This document shows positions 43,619-52,747 of a stretch of DNA of 64,000 nt, piece by piece. The notes beneath the pieces were generated by a model. That model was not told the origin of the DNA. It searched no databases and saw nothing but the letters and a program-made list of their open reading frames with translations. Numbering within the stretch: the first letter of the stretch is position 1; the number at the start of each line of letters is the position of its first letter. The position numbers were made by a program, and so were the translations under genes. This stretch comes from an uncultured Acetatifactor sp. (GTDB taxonomy: Bacteria > Bacillota > Clostridia > Lachnospirales > Lachnospiraceae): positions 104,257 to 168,256 of the forward strand of contig CAJUAH010000007.1 in NCBI GenBank assembly GCA_910584375.1, written 5' to 3'.

Positions 43619-45671
43619 CTACAGATACCCGGAGAACACGCTCTCTGCCTTTGGGGAGGCCTGCCGGTACGAGATTACGGGTATTGAACTGGATATCCAA
43701 CTGTCCAGGGACAGGGAACTGGTGGTGATCCATGATGAGAAAGTGGATCGCACCACAGACGGCAGCGGCTGTGTGAAAGACATGATGCTGCGGGAATTAA
43801 AGCGACTCAGGATACGGCCCAATGAGCAGGTCAGCAAGATCTATGAGACCATACCTACCATGCGGGAGGCGCTGGCTCTTCTGGCTCCCGTATGCCGCAG
43901 AGACGGCCTGTTGATCAATATAGAGTTAAAGAACAGCGTAGTGCGCTATGAAGGCATGGAACAGTTGATTCTGGAGCTGGTCGCAGAGTACGGACTGGAG
44001 CCTTATATCGTCTACAGCTCCTTCAATCCGGATTCTATTCGACTGCTGCAGGAACTAAAACCGGATGCGAGAGTGGGGATTTTGGCAGACAGTGTTTCCA
44101 AGTGCCTGGCATTTGCCCGGCAGGTTCCGGTGGAGGCTATACATCCCTATATCAAGGCGGAGGATATGGCTCTGCTGACGCAGGAAGAGTCTGCGGATAT
44201 TCTGGGTCAGGGAACACGGGTGCGCGCGTGGAATGTACGGACCTGGGAACCTTTTTTCCCGGAGGAAAGGGAGATCGAGATACAGGATCCGGGGAGACTA
44301 AAGGAGGCCGGGATCACGGATATCTTTACCAATACGCCGGAGTCCTATGTGCCGCTGAAGAAAGCGCCTGCGAAACGGATTATTCTGGAAAAAGGCAGGA
44401 GCATCCAGGAGGAGACGGGATATATGCAGGACGCGGGAGAAGAATGCCGGGCGTCCGGGCGGTTCTGCCATGTCTTTCCGTGGGATATTCTGAGGGCGGA
44501 TGAGGAGACGGAATACAGGATATTCCGCTATTCCACGGAAATAAAGGGGGAGCTGATCCACACCTATTGTTATGAGCCGGAACAGAACTGGGCAAGTTAT
44601 GTCCGGGAACCGGAAGTGTGGCGGACGGAAGACTATACATTTGATGCGGAATGTTACGCGCGAATAACCGCAAGACAAAAACTGCATATTGAAACAGTGG
44701 GGGAGGGCAATAACATTGCATGGAACCCATGCGTGTTTCTGGAATCTTCCCACGAACCCACCGTGAAGTGGGAGAATTATTTTCAGGCGGAGACTTTGCT
44801 GACGGTGGAGAAGGTCTGGGAGCTCATGGGAGAAAACGATCTTGCTTTTGCCGTGATTACCGATACCCATTATGTGAACAACGGCACCTGGGAACGGTCG
44901 GCCTACAATCTGTGGCAGGTTGCCACGAGACTGCCGCTCTCAGGCGTCATCCATCTGGGGGATCTGACCGACGGCATACTGCCGCTGGCACAGACACGGG
45001 AATCCGTGGAGCGGGTCATGGAGGGCATGGAGCGCACAGGGAAACCTGTCTGGCTGTGCTGCGGCAACCATGATTCCAATTATTTTCGAGGTAACCCGGA
45101 GAAGATGACGGAGCAGGAGATGAGCGCCTACTACCTGGGAAGGGAGAAACCCTATTACTTTGCGGACTACCCGGCGCAGCGGCTCCGTGTCCTGTATCTG
45201 CACTCTTTTGATTACCGGGAGCAGGTGCGGTACGGTTTCCCACAGGAGGAACTGGACTGGGTGAGGGAGACGATGGAAAACCTGGCGGATGGCTGGAGGG
45301 TGTTGGTGTGCGCTCATGTGCCGCCGCTGCCTCAGATCCACTACTGGAGCGATCAGATCCGCAACGGCGAGGCGCTGCTGCAGATCCTGGAGGAGTATCA
45401 CCGACAGGGAAAAAAGGTTCTGGCCTATGTGCATGGGCATAACCATGGCGAACAGATATACAGGGAGAGACTTTTCCCCATCGTCTCGCTGGGATGTAAC
45501 AAGATGGAAGATTTTAAGCGCGAAAAGCCGGAGGGTTCCTGGACATACGACAGGCAGCAGGGCACGGTGACGGAGGATCTGTGGGATGTGATGGTCGTGC
45601 ATACCGACTGCGCGGGAATCGATTTCGTGCGGTTTGGGGCCGGGGAGGACCGGCATGTGGACTGCGGGTAA
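43587..45671 (+). CDS. Glycerophosphodiester phosphodiesterase fused to a metallophosphoesterase
   Basis: In this 694-residue protein, residues 1-240 form a GDPD domain (AHRGCSYRYPENT, ELDIQ, VIHDE). A linker of about 170 residues with beta character follows, then a calcineurin-like metallophosphoesterase (about 425-650) with DTHY, GDLTDG, GNHDS and GHNHG. No signal peptide is seen. Its start lies 32 bases inside the preceding cytidylyltransferase fusion, so they are made together. It may recycle or edit phospho-alcohols made by that protein; the substrate is unknown. Confidence 0.85.
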   Translation: MVEIWAHRGCSYRYPENTLSAFGEACRYEITGIELDIQLSRDRELVVIHDEKVDRTTDGSGCVKDMMLRELKRLRIRPNEQVSKIYETIPTMREALALLAPVCRRDGLLINIELKNSVVRYEGMEQLILELVAEYGLEPYIVYSSFNPDSIRLLQELKPDARVGILADSVSKCLAFARQVPVEAIHPYIKAEDMALLTQEESADILGQGTRVRAWNVRTWEPFFPEEREIEIQDPGRLKEAGITDIFTNTPESYVPLKKAPAKRIILEKGRSIQEETGYMQDAGEECRASGRFCHVFPWDILRADEETEYRIFRYSTEIKGELIHTYCYEPEQNWASYVREPEVWRTEDYTFDAECYARITARQKLHIETVGEGNNIAWNPCVFLESSHEPTVKWENYFQAETLLTVEKVWELMGENDLAFAVITDTHYVNNGTWERSAYNLWQVATRLPLSGVIHLGDLTDGILPLAQTRESVERVMEGMERTGKPVWLCCGNHDSNYFRGNPEKMTEQEMSAYYLGREKPYYFADYPAQRLRVLYLHSFDYREQVRYGFPQEELDWVRETMENLADGWRVLVCAHVPPLPQIHYWSDQIRNGEALLQILEEYHRQGKKVLAYVHGHNHGEQIYRERLFPIVSLGCNKMEDFKREKPEGSWTYDRQQGTVTEDLWDVMVVHTDCAGIDFVRFGAGEDRHVDCG

Positions 45672-45734
45672 GCGCCCCCTGCGAGGTTGACTGTGGCGCC
45701 TGACGCAAGATTCTGACAGGAAAGGACTTGGTAT

Positions 45735-47723
45735 ATGAAAAGAAACGCTTGTAATAAAACGGTGTTATACTGGGTGTCTTTGGCTGCGATCCTGTCCTTT
45801 TTTGTCGGTTCCGTGATTTATTTGACAACGATAACCTTATCCGTTCCAGGTGACGGGCATGAATATATCATGCAGACAGTAGCGTTTGAAAACCATTTTT
45901 CCTTTGGAGTCAGTCCGGAAGATTATGAGGAGGCAAAATCACAGTTTTATTTGAACCGGGAGGGGCTGTATAATTCCTACACGAATCCTGCGTATATGGC
46001 CTTCGATGAGCGCGGGTGGGCTTACAGCAATCACTTTGGCGCGTATTCGGCGCTGGTGACGGTAGTGAAACTCATTTTACAGTGGCTGCATATATACCCT
46101 CTCTGGGCTTTCAGTATAACCAACCTGATCCTGTGGATGGCGGCCGTTCTAGTCGTCTTCTTTTTCCTGAAAGCAGACGAAAAGAGGAAGTTCTGCATTC
46201 TGATATTGATTATGCTCAATCCCGCGTTTTTTTATCTGGACTGGGCGCACACGGAAATATATATTTTTGCTTTTGAAGTGATAGGACTGGTATTTTTATA
46301 TAATAAGCAATATATTCCCTCTATCCTGGCGTTTTCCATAGCGGCCATGCAGAATGTGGGCGTACTTCCGATAGCGGCCATGGCGGGAATATCCTATATT
46401 CTAGACTGCTATGACAGATATGCGCGCGAGTACCGGGATCGGAATATACTTAGGTTCGCGGCGCGATATTGGCGAAAAATCATCCCGTACGGATTACTGT
46501 ATCTGCCCGCTTTCTGGCCGCTGATTATGTCGTATTACCGATTCGGGACATTTAACCGCATTGCGGATATCGCCATGGAAAATAAGTACCTGCTCCATAA
46601 AGCGGCGGGCTATCTGTTTGATCCTAATCTGGGGATTTTTCCATATGAACCGTTGTTACTGACCGCGTTTATCATGCTGATACCATGGGGACTCAAAAAA
46701 CATCCCAGAGACGCGGTATTAAATGTATTGGGCATAGCGGGCATTTTATGCATCATAACGCGTCAGAGGCAGATCAATTCCGGCATGCAGGGGATCATGC
46801 GCTACTGTGTATGGATCATTCCCGTGATGATTTTCTATGTGGTATTCCACTGGCCGTTCTCCGGCGGGAAACGCTGTGGCCTGATGCTGATGCTTGCTAC
46901 TGCGGCTGAAGGCGTATTTACGGCGGCGCTGGTGAGTTACTGCGTATGGTTTGGCGGAGCATACGATCATGTTCATTTCTCTGATTGGACGAAGGCACTT
47001 ATAGATGCGGCGCCTCAGATTTACAACCCCACACATGGCATTTTCTATTCGCGGACGCTGGGGGTGGAGATATACGATTCGCCGACTCCGGTAGTGTATG
47101 AAAACGAACAGGGGTATGTACGGAAGATCCTCTTGAGCAAGTCTGCGGAAACACAATTTTTTGACAAGGATTTTATGCTGATAGACGGAGAAAATAATCA
47201 GATCGACACAAGCGCCCTTAAGGGGCGTGCTGTGGACGAAGGGGACTATACCTACTATAATTTCCACGGTAAAACGATATGGCTAAACAGAGCGCTGGAT
47301 GACCTTGCGCTGGGGGATGCGTCAGATACCATATATTTTTATTCGGAACATTACAACGCGGATATTTTTGCCCGAGAAGGGATTTCCGTAAAAGAAGACT
47401 GGGGATCCTGGACAGACGCGAAAGAGGCGGTTTTATACTTTGCGCTGGCCGATACGTCCGTTTCCGACGTCGGAGTCTATATCGACATCGGCGACACCTA
47501 TTATCATCCCCAGTCCGTGACGGCTCTGATCAATGGCACAGAGGTCTATCAAAATACAATAGAGGGCGACACGGACATTGAATTTACGTTTGAGAATCCC
47601 GGAACGGATATTATAGAACTGACTCTTCTGCTGCCGGACGCCGTGTCCCCGTCCGTGACGGCGGATTTTGACGATGCGCGGGAATTGGGGCTGGGACTGT
47701 TGTCGATGAAGGTGACGTATTGA
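45735..47723 (+). CDS. GT-C-like membrane protein with C-terminal beta module
   Basis: This 662-residue protein has about ten membrane helices (to about residue 420). An early extracellular loop has PGDGHEY, whose Asp fits the GT-C catalytic position. The tail (about 530-662) is a beta module with YNAD, HPQSVTALING and FENPGTD segments, closely similar to the first tail module of the sulfatase-fold protein at 4399-6894. It would transfer a sugar from polyprenyl phosphate to the exported polymer. GGAAAGGA precedes the ATG. Confidence 0.7.
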   Translation: MKRNACNKTVLYWVSLAAILSFFVGSVIYLTTITLSVPGDGHEYIMQTVAFENHFSFGVSPEDYEEAKSQFYLNREGLYNSYTNPAYMAFDERGWAYSNHFGAYSALVTVVKLILQWLHIYPLWAFSITNLILWMAAVLVVFFFLKADEKRKFCILILIMLNPAFFYLDWAHTEIYIFAFEVIGLVFLYNKQYIPSILAFSIAAMQNVGVLPIAAMAGISYILDCYDRYAREYRDRNILRFAARYWRKIIPYGLLYLPAFWPLIMSYYRFGTFNRIADIAMENKYLLHKAAGYLFDPNLGIFPYEPLLLTAFIMLIPWGLKKHPRDAVLNVLGIAGILCIITRQRQINSGMQGIMRYCVWIIPVMIFYVVFHWPFSGGKRCGLMLMLATAAEGVFTAALVSYCVWFGGAYDHVHFSDWTKALIDAAPQIYNPTHGIFYSRTLGVEIYDSPTPVVYENEQGYVRKILLSKSAETQFFDKDFMLIDGENNQIDTSALKGRAVDEGDYTYYNFHGKTIWLNRALDDLALGDASDTIYFYSEHYNADIFAREGISVKEDWGSWTDAKEAVLYFALADTSVSDVGVYIDIGDTYYHPQSVTALINGTEVYQNTIEGDTDIEFTFENPGTDIIELTLLLPDAVSPSVTADFDDARELGLGLLSMKVTY

Positions 47724-47773
47724 TATGCGAGATCTGGCCGATTCACAGGAACCGAATCATAAAGGGGGTAAAA

Positions 47774-48514
47774 ATGGATTCCTTATATATTGTAATGCCT
47801 GCATATAACGAAGCGGAAAACATAGAATCCGTGGTGTCCTCCTGGTATCCTGTATTGGACGGGAAAAGCGAGGATTCACGACTGGTCATCGCGGACAGCG
47901 GCAGCACGGACGAGACGCATGCGATACTGCGGCGGTTGTCGGCGAAGTACGGCAAGCTCAGGATACTCTCGGAGACGGGAACGTTTCACGGCGAAAAACT
48001 GATGGCTTTATATGACCATGCGATAACAAGCGGAGCGGATTATGTGTTCCAGACGGATTCTGACGGTCAGACTAACCCGGATGAATTTGCGGCGTTTTGG
48101 GAAAGGCGAGCGGAGTACGACGGGATATTTGGCTACCGGCCGGTGCGCGAGGACGGAAGGATCAGGGCTTTCGTTGAACATGTGGTCTGTTTTCTGCTGA
48201 AGATGTATTTTGGAGTGAGTCTTCCGGACGCCAACGCCCCGTTCCGCCTGATGAAAGCGGAGACGCTGAAGAAATATCTGTACAGGCTGCCGGAAGACTA
48301 CAATATACCCAACATCATGATAACTACCTATTTCGTGTTCTATAAAGAGAAAAATACTTTCCGGCAAATAACTTTCAGGCCAAGGCAGGGGGGAAAGAAT
48401 ACGGTCAATCTCTATAAGATCGTTAAAATCGGTTGGAAAGCGCTGGGGGATTTTCGACGCTTGAAGAGAGAGATGATCGGTTCGGGGACAGAGGATGAGG
48501 GAAAACGATTATAA
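47774..48514 (+). CDS. Glycosyltransferase family 2
   Basis: This 246-residue GT-A enzyme has VMPAYNEAENI, ADSGSTDET and QTDSDGQ as the metal-binding acidic motif. It lacks the C-terminal membrane helices of GtrB. Sequences such as DANAPFRLMK match polyprenyl-phosphate mannosyltransferase-like GT2. The start is set by AAAGGGGG before ATG 47774; a TTG at 47720 in frame overlaps the previous gene. Confidence 0.9.
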   Translation: MDSLYIVMPAYNEAENIESVVSSWYPVLDGKSEDSRLVIADSGSTDETHAILRRLSAKYGKLRILSETGTFHGEKLMALYDHAITSGADYVFQTDSDGQTNPDEFAAFWERRAEYDGIFGYRPVREDGRIRAFVEHVVCFLLKMYFGVSLPDANAPFRLMKAETLKKYLYRLPEDYNIPNIMITTYFVFYKEKNTFRQITFRPRQGGKNTVNLYKIVKIGWKALGDFRRLKREMIGSGTEDEGKRL

Positions 48515-48535
48515 CAGCGCAGGGAGGGTTCGAAG

Positions 48536-49702
48536 TTGAAAATTGCAGTCATCGGTATGGGCTATGTGGGCCTGGCCAACGCTGTTCTGCTGGCGCAGCG
48601 CAATGAAGTGGCAGCGGTGGACATCGTGCCGGAGAAGGTCGAGATGATCAATCGGCGCATATCCCCCATCGCGGATAAAGATATACAGGAGTACCTGGAG
48701 AACAGGGCGCTGGATCTGTCTGCCACGACAGACTATAAAACCGCGCTGGAGGGCGCCGATTATGTGATCGTTTCCACCCCCACGAACTATGATACGGAAA
48801 AAAACTTTTTTGACACCAGCTCCGTGGAATACGCGATACGCAAGGTCATGGAATATGAATGTCCGGCTACCGTCGTCATCAAGTCTACGATTCCGGTGGG
48901 GTATGTGCTGGAGATCCGTGAAAAACTGCATATGGAAAATATTATTTTTTCGCCGGAATTTTTGCGGGAGGGCCGGGCGCTGTACGACAATCTGTATCCT
49001 TCCCGTATCGTGGTGGGCGAACGGAGTGAAAGGGCCCGAGTGTTTGCGGAATTGCTCAGGGAGGGGGCTATCCGAAAGGATATGCCGGTTCTGTTCACGG
49101 ATCCCACGGAGGCGGAGGCGATCAAGCTGTTTGCCAACACCTATCTGGCGCTGCGGGTAGCGTATTTTAACGAGCTGGACTCCTATGCGGAGATAAAAGG
49201 GCTGAACACCCGGCAGATCATAGACGGCGTGTGTATGGATCCGAGGATAGGAACTCATTATAACAACCCTTCCTTTGGCTATGGGGGATACTGTCTACCC
49301 AAGGACACAAAGCAGCTGTTGGCAAATTATGGGCGGGTACCGCAGAATATGATGAGCGCCATCGTGGAGTCCAACCGCACCCGCAAAGATCATATTGCGG
49401 AGATGATTCTCGCCAGAAAACCGGAGGTGGTGGGGATCTACCGCCTGACCATGAAGACGGACTCCGACAACTTCCGGCAATCCGCCATAAGAGGGATCAT
49501 GAAACGGCTCCGGGGCGAGGGGATACGGCTGGTGATCTATGAACCGGCCCTGCGGCAGGAGACGTTTGAAGGCAGCCGGGTGATAAGCAGCTTTTCAGAG
49601 TTTGCACAGGAGGCGGACGTCATCGTGGCCAACCGTATGACCCGGGAGTTGGAGGGCGTGCGGGATCGGGTGTATACGCGGGATCTGTATGGGAAGGATT
49701 GA
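48536..49702 (+). CDS. ugd: UDP-glucose 6-dehydrogenase family protein
   Basis: This 388-residue protein has the NAD-binding start IAVIGMGYVGLA, the linker FSPEFLREG, and the active-site Cys in GYGGYCLPKD (C253). It fits the short UDP-glucose dehydrogenase type that makes UDP-glucuronic acid in two oxidations; UDP-GlcNAc or other UDP-hexose substrates are possible. The start is a TTG, chosen because GGGAGGG lies 7 bases upstream and no ATG gives the N-terminal strand. It is the last gene before the accessory patch. Confidence 0.92.
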   Translation: MKIAVIGMGYVGLANAVLLAQRNEVAAVDIVPEKVEMINRRISPIADKDIQEYLENRALDLSATTDYKTALEGADYVIVSTPTNYDTEKNFFDTSSVEYAIRKVMEYECPATVVIKSTIPVGYVLEIREKLHMENIIFSPEFLREGRALYDNLYPSRIVVGERSERARVFAELLREGAIRKDMPVLFTDPTEAEAIKLFANTYLALRVAYFNELDSYAEIKGLNTRQIIDGVCMDPRIGTHYNNPSFGYGGYCLPKDTKQLLANYGRVPQNMMSAIVESNRTRKDHIAEMILARKPEVVGIYRLTMKTDSDNFRQSAIRGIMKRLRGEGIRLVIYEPALRQETFEGSRVISSFSEFAQEADVIVANRMTRELEGVRDRVYTRDLYGKD

Positions 49703-49725
49703 GATTAATTCAATATGGACAAAAT

Positions 49726-49756
49726 TTGACATATGTGATAACATGAATATATCACA
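49726..49756 (+). promoter_or_regulatory. Promoter with operator-like inverted repeat before the XRE gene
   Basis: TTGACA (49726-49731) is followed by a perfect 7-base inverted repeat, TGTGATA (49734-49740) and TATCACA (49750-49756) with a 9-base loop. The likely -10 (TATATC at 49748 or TATCAC at 49750) lies inside the right arm. A repressor bound there would block polymerase, consistent with autoregulation by the XRE protein encoded 69 bases downstream. Confidence 0.6.
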
Positions 49757-49824
49757 GAGGGATCAAAGAGTTGTGGCAATTGGTGGCACGGTAGAGAAAA
49801 ACATACAGAATACGAGGAGCTATA

Positions 49825-50070
49825 ATGGAGACTTTACAAAAGTTACAGGAAGAACGGATCATTGGATATAATCTCGCAAAATGTCTGGAAAAGCAACAAG
49901 TATCTGTGAAAGACCTGGCAGAAAGACTTTCGTGTGAAACCGTAAAGCTAAATGAGTTACTGACAGGGAGCGTGGCTGTGAGCGAGGAGTTTTTACGTGC
50001 CATCACTGATGAACTGTGCATTACAGAAGAGGATTTGCGGATGATTCCGGATGCGGATGAGAGTAGGTAA
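49825..50070 (+). CDS. Small XRE-type helix-turn-helix regulator
   Basis: This 81-residue protein is helical with a Cro/CI-like core (about residues 12-60: VSVKDLAERL for the first helices, then NELLTGSVAVS). XRE genes in this size class often pair with ImmA/IrrE peptidases, and such a gene follows 11 bases later. The inverted repeat upstream is a likely target. GAGGAG just before the ATG supports the start. Confidence 0.72.
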   Translation: METLQKLQEERIIGYNLAKCLEKQQVSVKDLAERLSCETVKLNELLTGSVAVSEEFLRAITDELCITEEDLRMIPDADESR

Positions 50071-50081
50071 GGGTGGGCAGT

Positions 50082-50420
50082 ATGATGGAGAAATACTTAT
50101 CTATTATCAAGGATGTGGCAAAGACAGTACGAAAAGAACACGGACTAAGTGAGAGCACTGTCATTGGTGACTATATTTTTTCCATACTGCAAGATGACTG
50201 CGTTGTACTGCAATATCCGGAGGAAAATCAGCCGGATTTGGATGGTTTTAGCACAATGAAGGTTATAGATGGCATTGAAGTGAATGTGGTATATATTAAC
50301 ACTGCCAAGAATACAGAAAAACAGAATTTTTGCGCGGCCCATGAGTTGGGGCACCAAAGCGGGCTGGTAAACCCGGAAGGCTTAGTCTTCCGGGTTTTTA
50401 GAAGAAAATTAGCATCCTGA
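50082..50420 (+). CDS. Truncated ImmA/IrrE-family metallopeptidase
   Basis: This 112-residue protein has the ImmA/IrrE core with an alpha-helical start and the zinc motif AAHELGH. The family normally continues for 50 or more residues with a downstream Glu ligand and further helices. Here the sequence leaves the family right after HELGHQ, and its last residues are encoded by the terminator hairpin at 50371-50399. It is probably an inactive remnant. Starts at 50082 or 50085 fit the purine-rich AAGGGTGGG better than GTG 50073. Confidence 0.68.
   Translation: MMEKYLSIIKDVAKTVRKEHGLSESTVIGDYIFSILQDDCVVLQYPEENQPDLDGFSTMKVIDGIEVNVVYINTAKNTEKQNFCAAHELGHQSGLVNPEGLVFRVFRRKLAS
50371..50399 (+). terminator. 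Rho-independent terminator inside the truncated peptidase frame
   Basis: ACCCGGAAG (50371-50379) pairs perfectly with CTTCCGGGT (50387-50395) around a 7-base loop, followed by a T-run to 50399. The hairpin is preceded by A-poor sequence on the + side and reads as a weaker terminator on the - strand. It ends transcription from the XRE promoter and marks the break point of the peptidase gene. Confidence 0.8.
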
Positions 50421-50735
50421 ATTTGTTTCTGGGTTTGCGTCTCTCGTTTACTCTGAATCCGTAATGTGATAATGGTTGTTATAATGCTTGTCACAATGCC
50501 AACTATAGTAGCAAAAATTGAGTAAAAAAATCGGTGGTAAAATGTATTTGTTCAAAAAATTTCTCATATATTTCATCTCCTCTTAAATGTATTATAGCCC
50601 ATATTAATGGTAAAAGGAAGAAGTTTTCATCGCATTCGGAACACAGATTGATATACAGATTGCTATTTGCGGGGAAATAGGGTATTATAGGAATAGTTGA
50701 TTTGCATTTTTTTATAGAGAAGGGAGATATTGGCC
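50421..50735. other. AT-rich intergenic gap, promoter and possible minus-strand peptide
   Basis: This 315-base gap has no + strand gene. On the - strand, an AAGAGGAG ribosome-site-like sequence lies before an ATG (complement of 50565-50567) that opens a short hydrophobic frame. The neighbouring frame encodes a membrane-helix-like stretch with a basic Gln-rich tail (from about 50494 down toward 50380), joined only by a frameshift at a T-run. This may be a decayed small membrane or toxin-like peptide gene, or chance. The + promoter at 50660-50688 lies at the right end. Confidence 0.3.
50660..50688 (+). promoter_or_regulatory. Promoter for the ATPase-nuclease-LicD unit
   Basis: TTGCTA (50660-50665), 17 bases, and TATTAT (50683-50688) lie about 48 bases before the ATPase start. 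With the terminator at 50371-50399 it isolates the downstream genes as their own transcription unit. Confidence 0.6.
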
Positions 50736-52088
50736 ATGCGCCATGTTACGATAAAGCGGTTTGGACCAATAAGAGAAATAGACATCGATCTGGATAAAAG
50801 TCTGGAGGTGGTTATCGGTCCCCAGGCCTCCGGGAAGAGTACTTTCAGCAAGGTGGTATACTTTTGCAGAAAGATCAAAGATTATTTCTTGCAGTATTTG
50901 AACAATGTTGCAAATACGGAATATTATTATACGGATGAACTGTATACCAGATTTCTGAAATATATCCGTCGGCCATTTTTAGGTTATTTTGGCACGACTA
51001 AGCATATGGAAACTTTTAGTATCCGCTATTACTATGAAAAAGAGAGTAAGCGTTTTGTATCTATTATCCTGGACGATGACCGATATGCCAAGTTTTCTTT
51101 CAGCAGTGTGATGAGAGAAGATATATGCGATATGATTCGCGCTGCAGTTAAGGTTGCGGCAGACAACAACGATTTGTCTTTTTCCATAAATTTTCTGGCG
51201 CAGGCCAGCTTTGCCGCCAAGGCGGGAAAAATGGTTCAGCAGATTTTCAGGGACGATTACATGCTGCTCTATATTCCTGCGGGTAGGAATTTGTTGGCGA
51301 CATTGCCGGACGGTATTATGCCCAAGGGGATTCCGTTTTCTGATCGTATAGATCTGGACGGCGAAATAGATATATCCCAGACGGATTTGATCACACAGGA
51401 ATTTGTGCAGTATATCCGGAGTATGCGGTCAAGTTTTGGCTCCAGGCTTGAGGAGATCGTGCAGAATTATTTGAAGACGGTGAAAGGCCAGATCCGAAAT
51501 CAGGATGTGGAACTGGCCTGTCAGCTGATTCACGATATATTGCGTGGGGATTATGTCTATGACAAGGACGGAGAGAAGCTATTTTATGATGACGAGCATT
51601 GGGTGAAACTGATGTTTGGTTCGTCGGGGCAGCAGGAAATTGTCTGGGCGCTGAATATTATTTTTCTGGCGATCTTGAAGAATGAAAAAACCTTTCTGGT
51701 CTTTGAAGAACCTGAGTCACATCTGTTTCCGGACTCACAGGAAAAGATTGCGCAGCTGGCGGCGCTGCTTATTTATTCCAGCAACAGTCAGGTGATCATT
51801 ACCACGCACAGCCCCTATATGCTCACGGCGTTTAATCTGCTGATTTACTCCGGAGAGCGGGAGAAAAAGACAGGCGCGGAAACATCCGTAATACGCAAGG
51901 AGTTCAGAATAGCACCCGGCTCTGTGGGGGAGTATTTCATTTCCGCCGAAGAGGGATGCCTGAAAAATATTGTGGGCGAGAAGAGGGGACTGATCGATGC
52001 TTTGCAGATCGATGGGATATCGGAGAGCATCAATGAACGTATGGATAAAATATTGTATGGCGGAGCGTGTGACGGGGGACAGGGATGA
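50736..52088 (+). CDS. AAA/OLD-like ATPase of a possible defence module
   Basis: This 450-residue protein has an N-terminal ABC-type ATPase core: Walker A GPQASGKST (residues 28-36, K34), a long insert, signature-like SSGQQE, Walker B FLVFEEPESHLF and the switch motif ITTHSPYML. This is the AAA_15/OLD-like class found as the sensor in many antiphage systems. ATG 50736 is chosen because AGGGAG is 9 bases away; a TTG at 50730 would be only 3 bases from it. The next gene overlaps by 4 bases and encodes a PD-(D/E)XK-like protein, so the pair may form an ATPase-nuclease complex. Function is not proven. Confidence 0.82.
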   Translation: MRHVTIKRFGPIREIDIDLDKSLEVVIGPQASGKSTFSKVVYFCRKIKDYFLQYLNNVANTEYYYTDELYTRFLKYIRRPFLGYFGTTKHMETFSIRYYYEKESKRFVSIILDDDRYAKFSFSSVMREDICDMIRAAVKVAADNNDLSFSINFLAQASFAAKAGKMVQQIFRDDYMLLYIPAGRNLLATLPDGIMPKGIPFSDRIDLDGEIDISQTDLITQEFVQYIRSMRSSFGSRLEEIVQNYLKTVKGQIRNQDVELACQLIHDILRGDYVYDKDGEKLFYDDEHWVKLMFGSSGQQEIVWALNIIFLAILKNEKTFLVFEEPESHLFPDSQEKIAQLAALLIYSSNSQVIITTHSPYMLTAFNLLIYSGEREKKTGAETSVIRKEFRIAPGSVGEYFISAEEGCLKNIVGEKRGLIDALQIDGISESINERMDKILYGGACDGGQG

Positions 52089-52747
52089 TTTGCGAAAAAG
52101 TAAAAGAGTGTTCTGAAAGAACACGGCATATAGTGCCATCAGAGAAGGCGAAACGGAACAAGGGAAAGAATGCGCAGAACCGAAAGCAAAGGAAAGAGGA
52201 TATCTATCAGTATCCTCTTGGTAAATCTCCCTGTGGCGACGAAATGTGTCAGAAGAAGTGTATTGATTTTCTGGATAAAAGATCTCAAATTAAATGTGAG
52301 GAAAAAGGGAAAACATATATTTTGGATCAGAGTAAAAAGTATCCACGCTATGAAGTGATAAAGTTTTTCGTTGATAAGGGTGTGATAACTGATCCGGAGG
52401 CAAGTACTGTTGCCAAGTGCGATAATGTTGTGCCGATCAGGGATGCAGAAGCGTCTGTAGACAAAGGCGGAACCGCTATTCTGGTGGAGCTGAAGGGCGT
52501 GGATACAAAACATGCGCTGGAACAGCTTTCTGCCACATTGAATCAGCAGCAATTACAGTCCCTGTGGGATAACCAGCGGAGAGTGTTTGGAAGAGTCGTA
52601 TGCAGATCAACGCCGCCCCGCATACGGAACACTGAAGAGTACATGAGTGTAAAGGAGGCCTTTTTTGAGCGTAACGGGAATATAAAGATTGCGGAAGAAA
52701 ATATGGTGGAAGAGTATGACGAACTGGAGCGGTTGAGAGGAAAATGA
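52085..52747 (+). CDS. PD-(D/E)XK-like partner of the ATPase
   Basis: I do not recognise the family of this 220-residue protein. Residues about 1-40 are basic; 50-80 hold CGDEMCQKKC and a further Cys, possibly a zinc site. The centre has ILVELKG (E135, K137), preceded by acidic residues in an order that fits a PD-(D/E)XK nuclease core. It shares ATGA overlaps with the ATPase before and the LicD gene after it, so all three are translationally linked. A nuclease effector is the best guess; a DNA-binding adaptor is possible. Confidence 0.62.
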   Translation: MICEKVKECSERTRHIVPSEKAKRNKGKNAQNRKQRKEDIYQYPLGKSPCGDEMCQKKCIDFLDKRSQIKCEEKGKTYILDQSKKYPRYEVIKFFVDKGVITDPEASTVAKCDNVVPIRDAEASVDKGGTAILVELKGVDTKHALEQLSATLNQQQLQSLWDNQRRVFGRVVCRSTPPRIRNTEEYMSVKEAFFERNGNIKIAEENMVEEYDELERLRGK

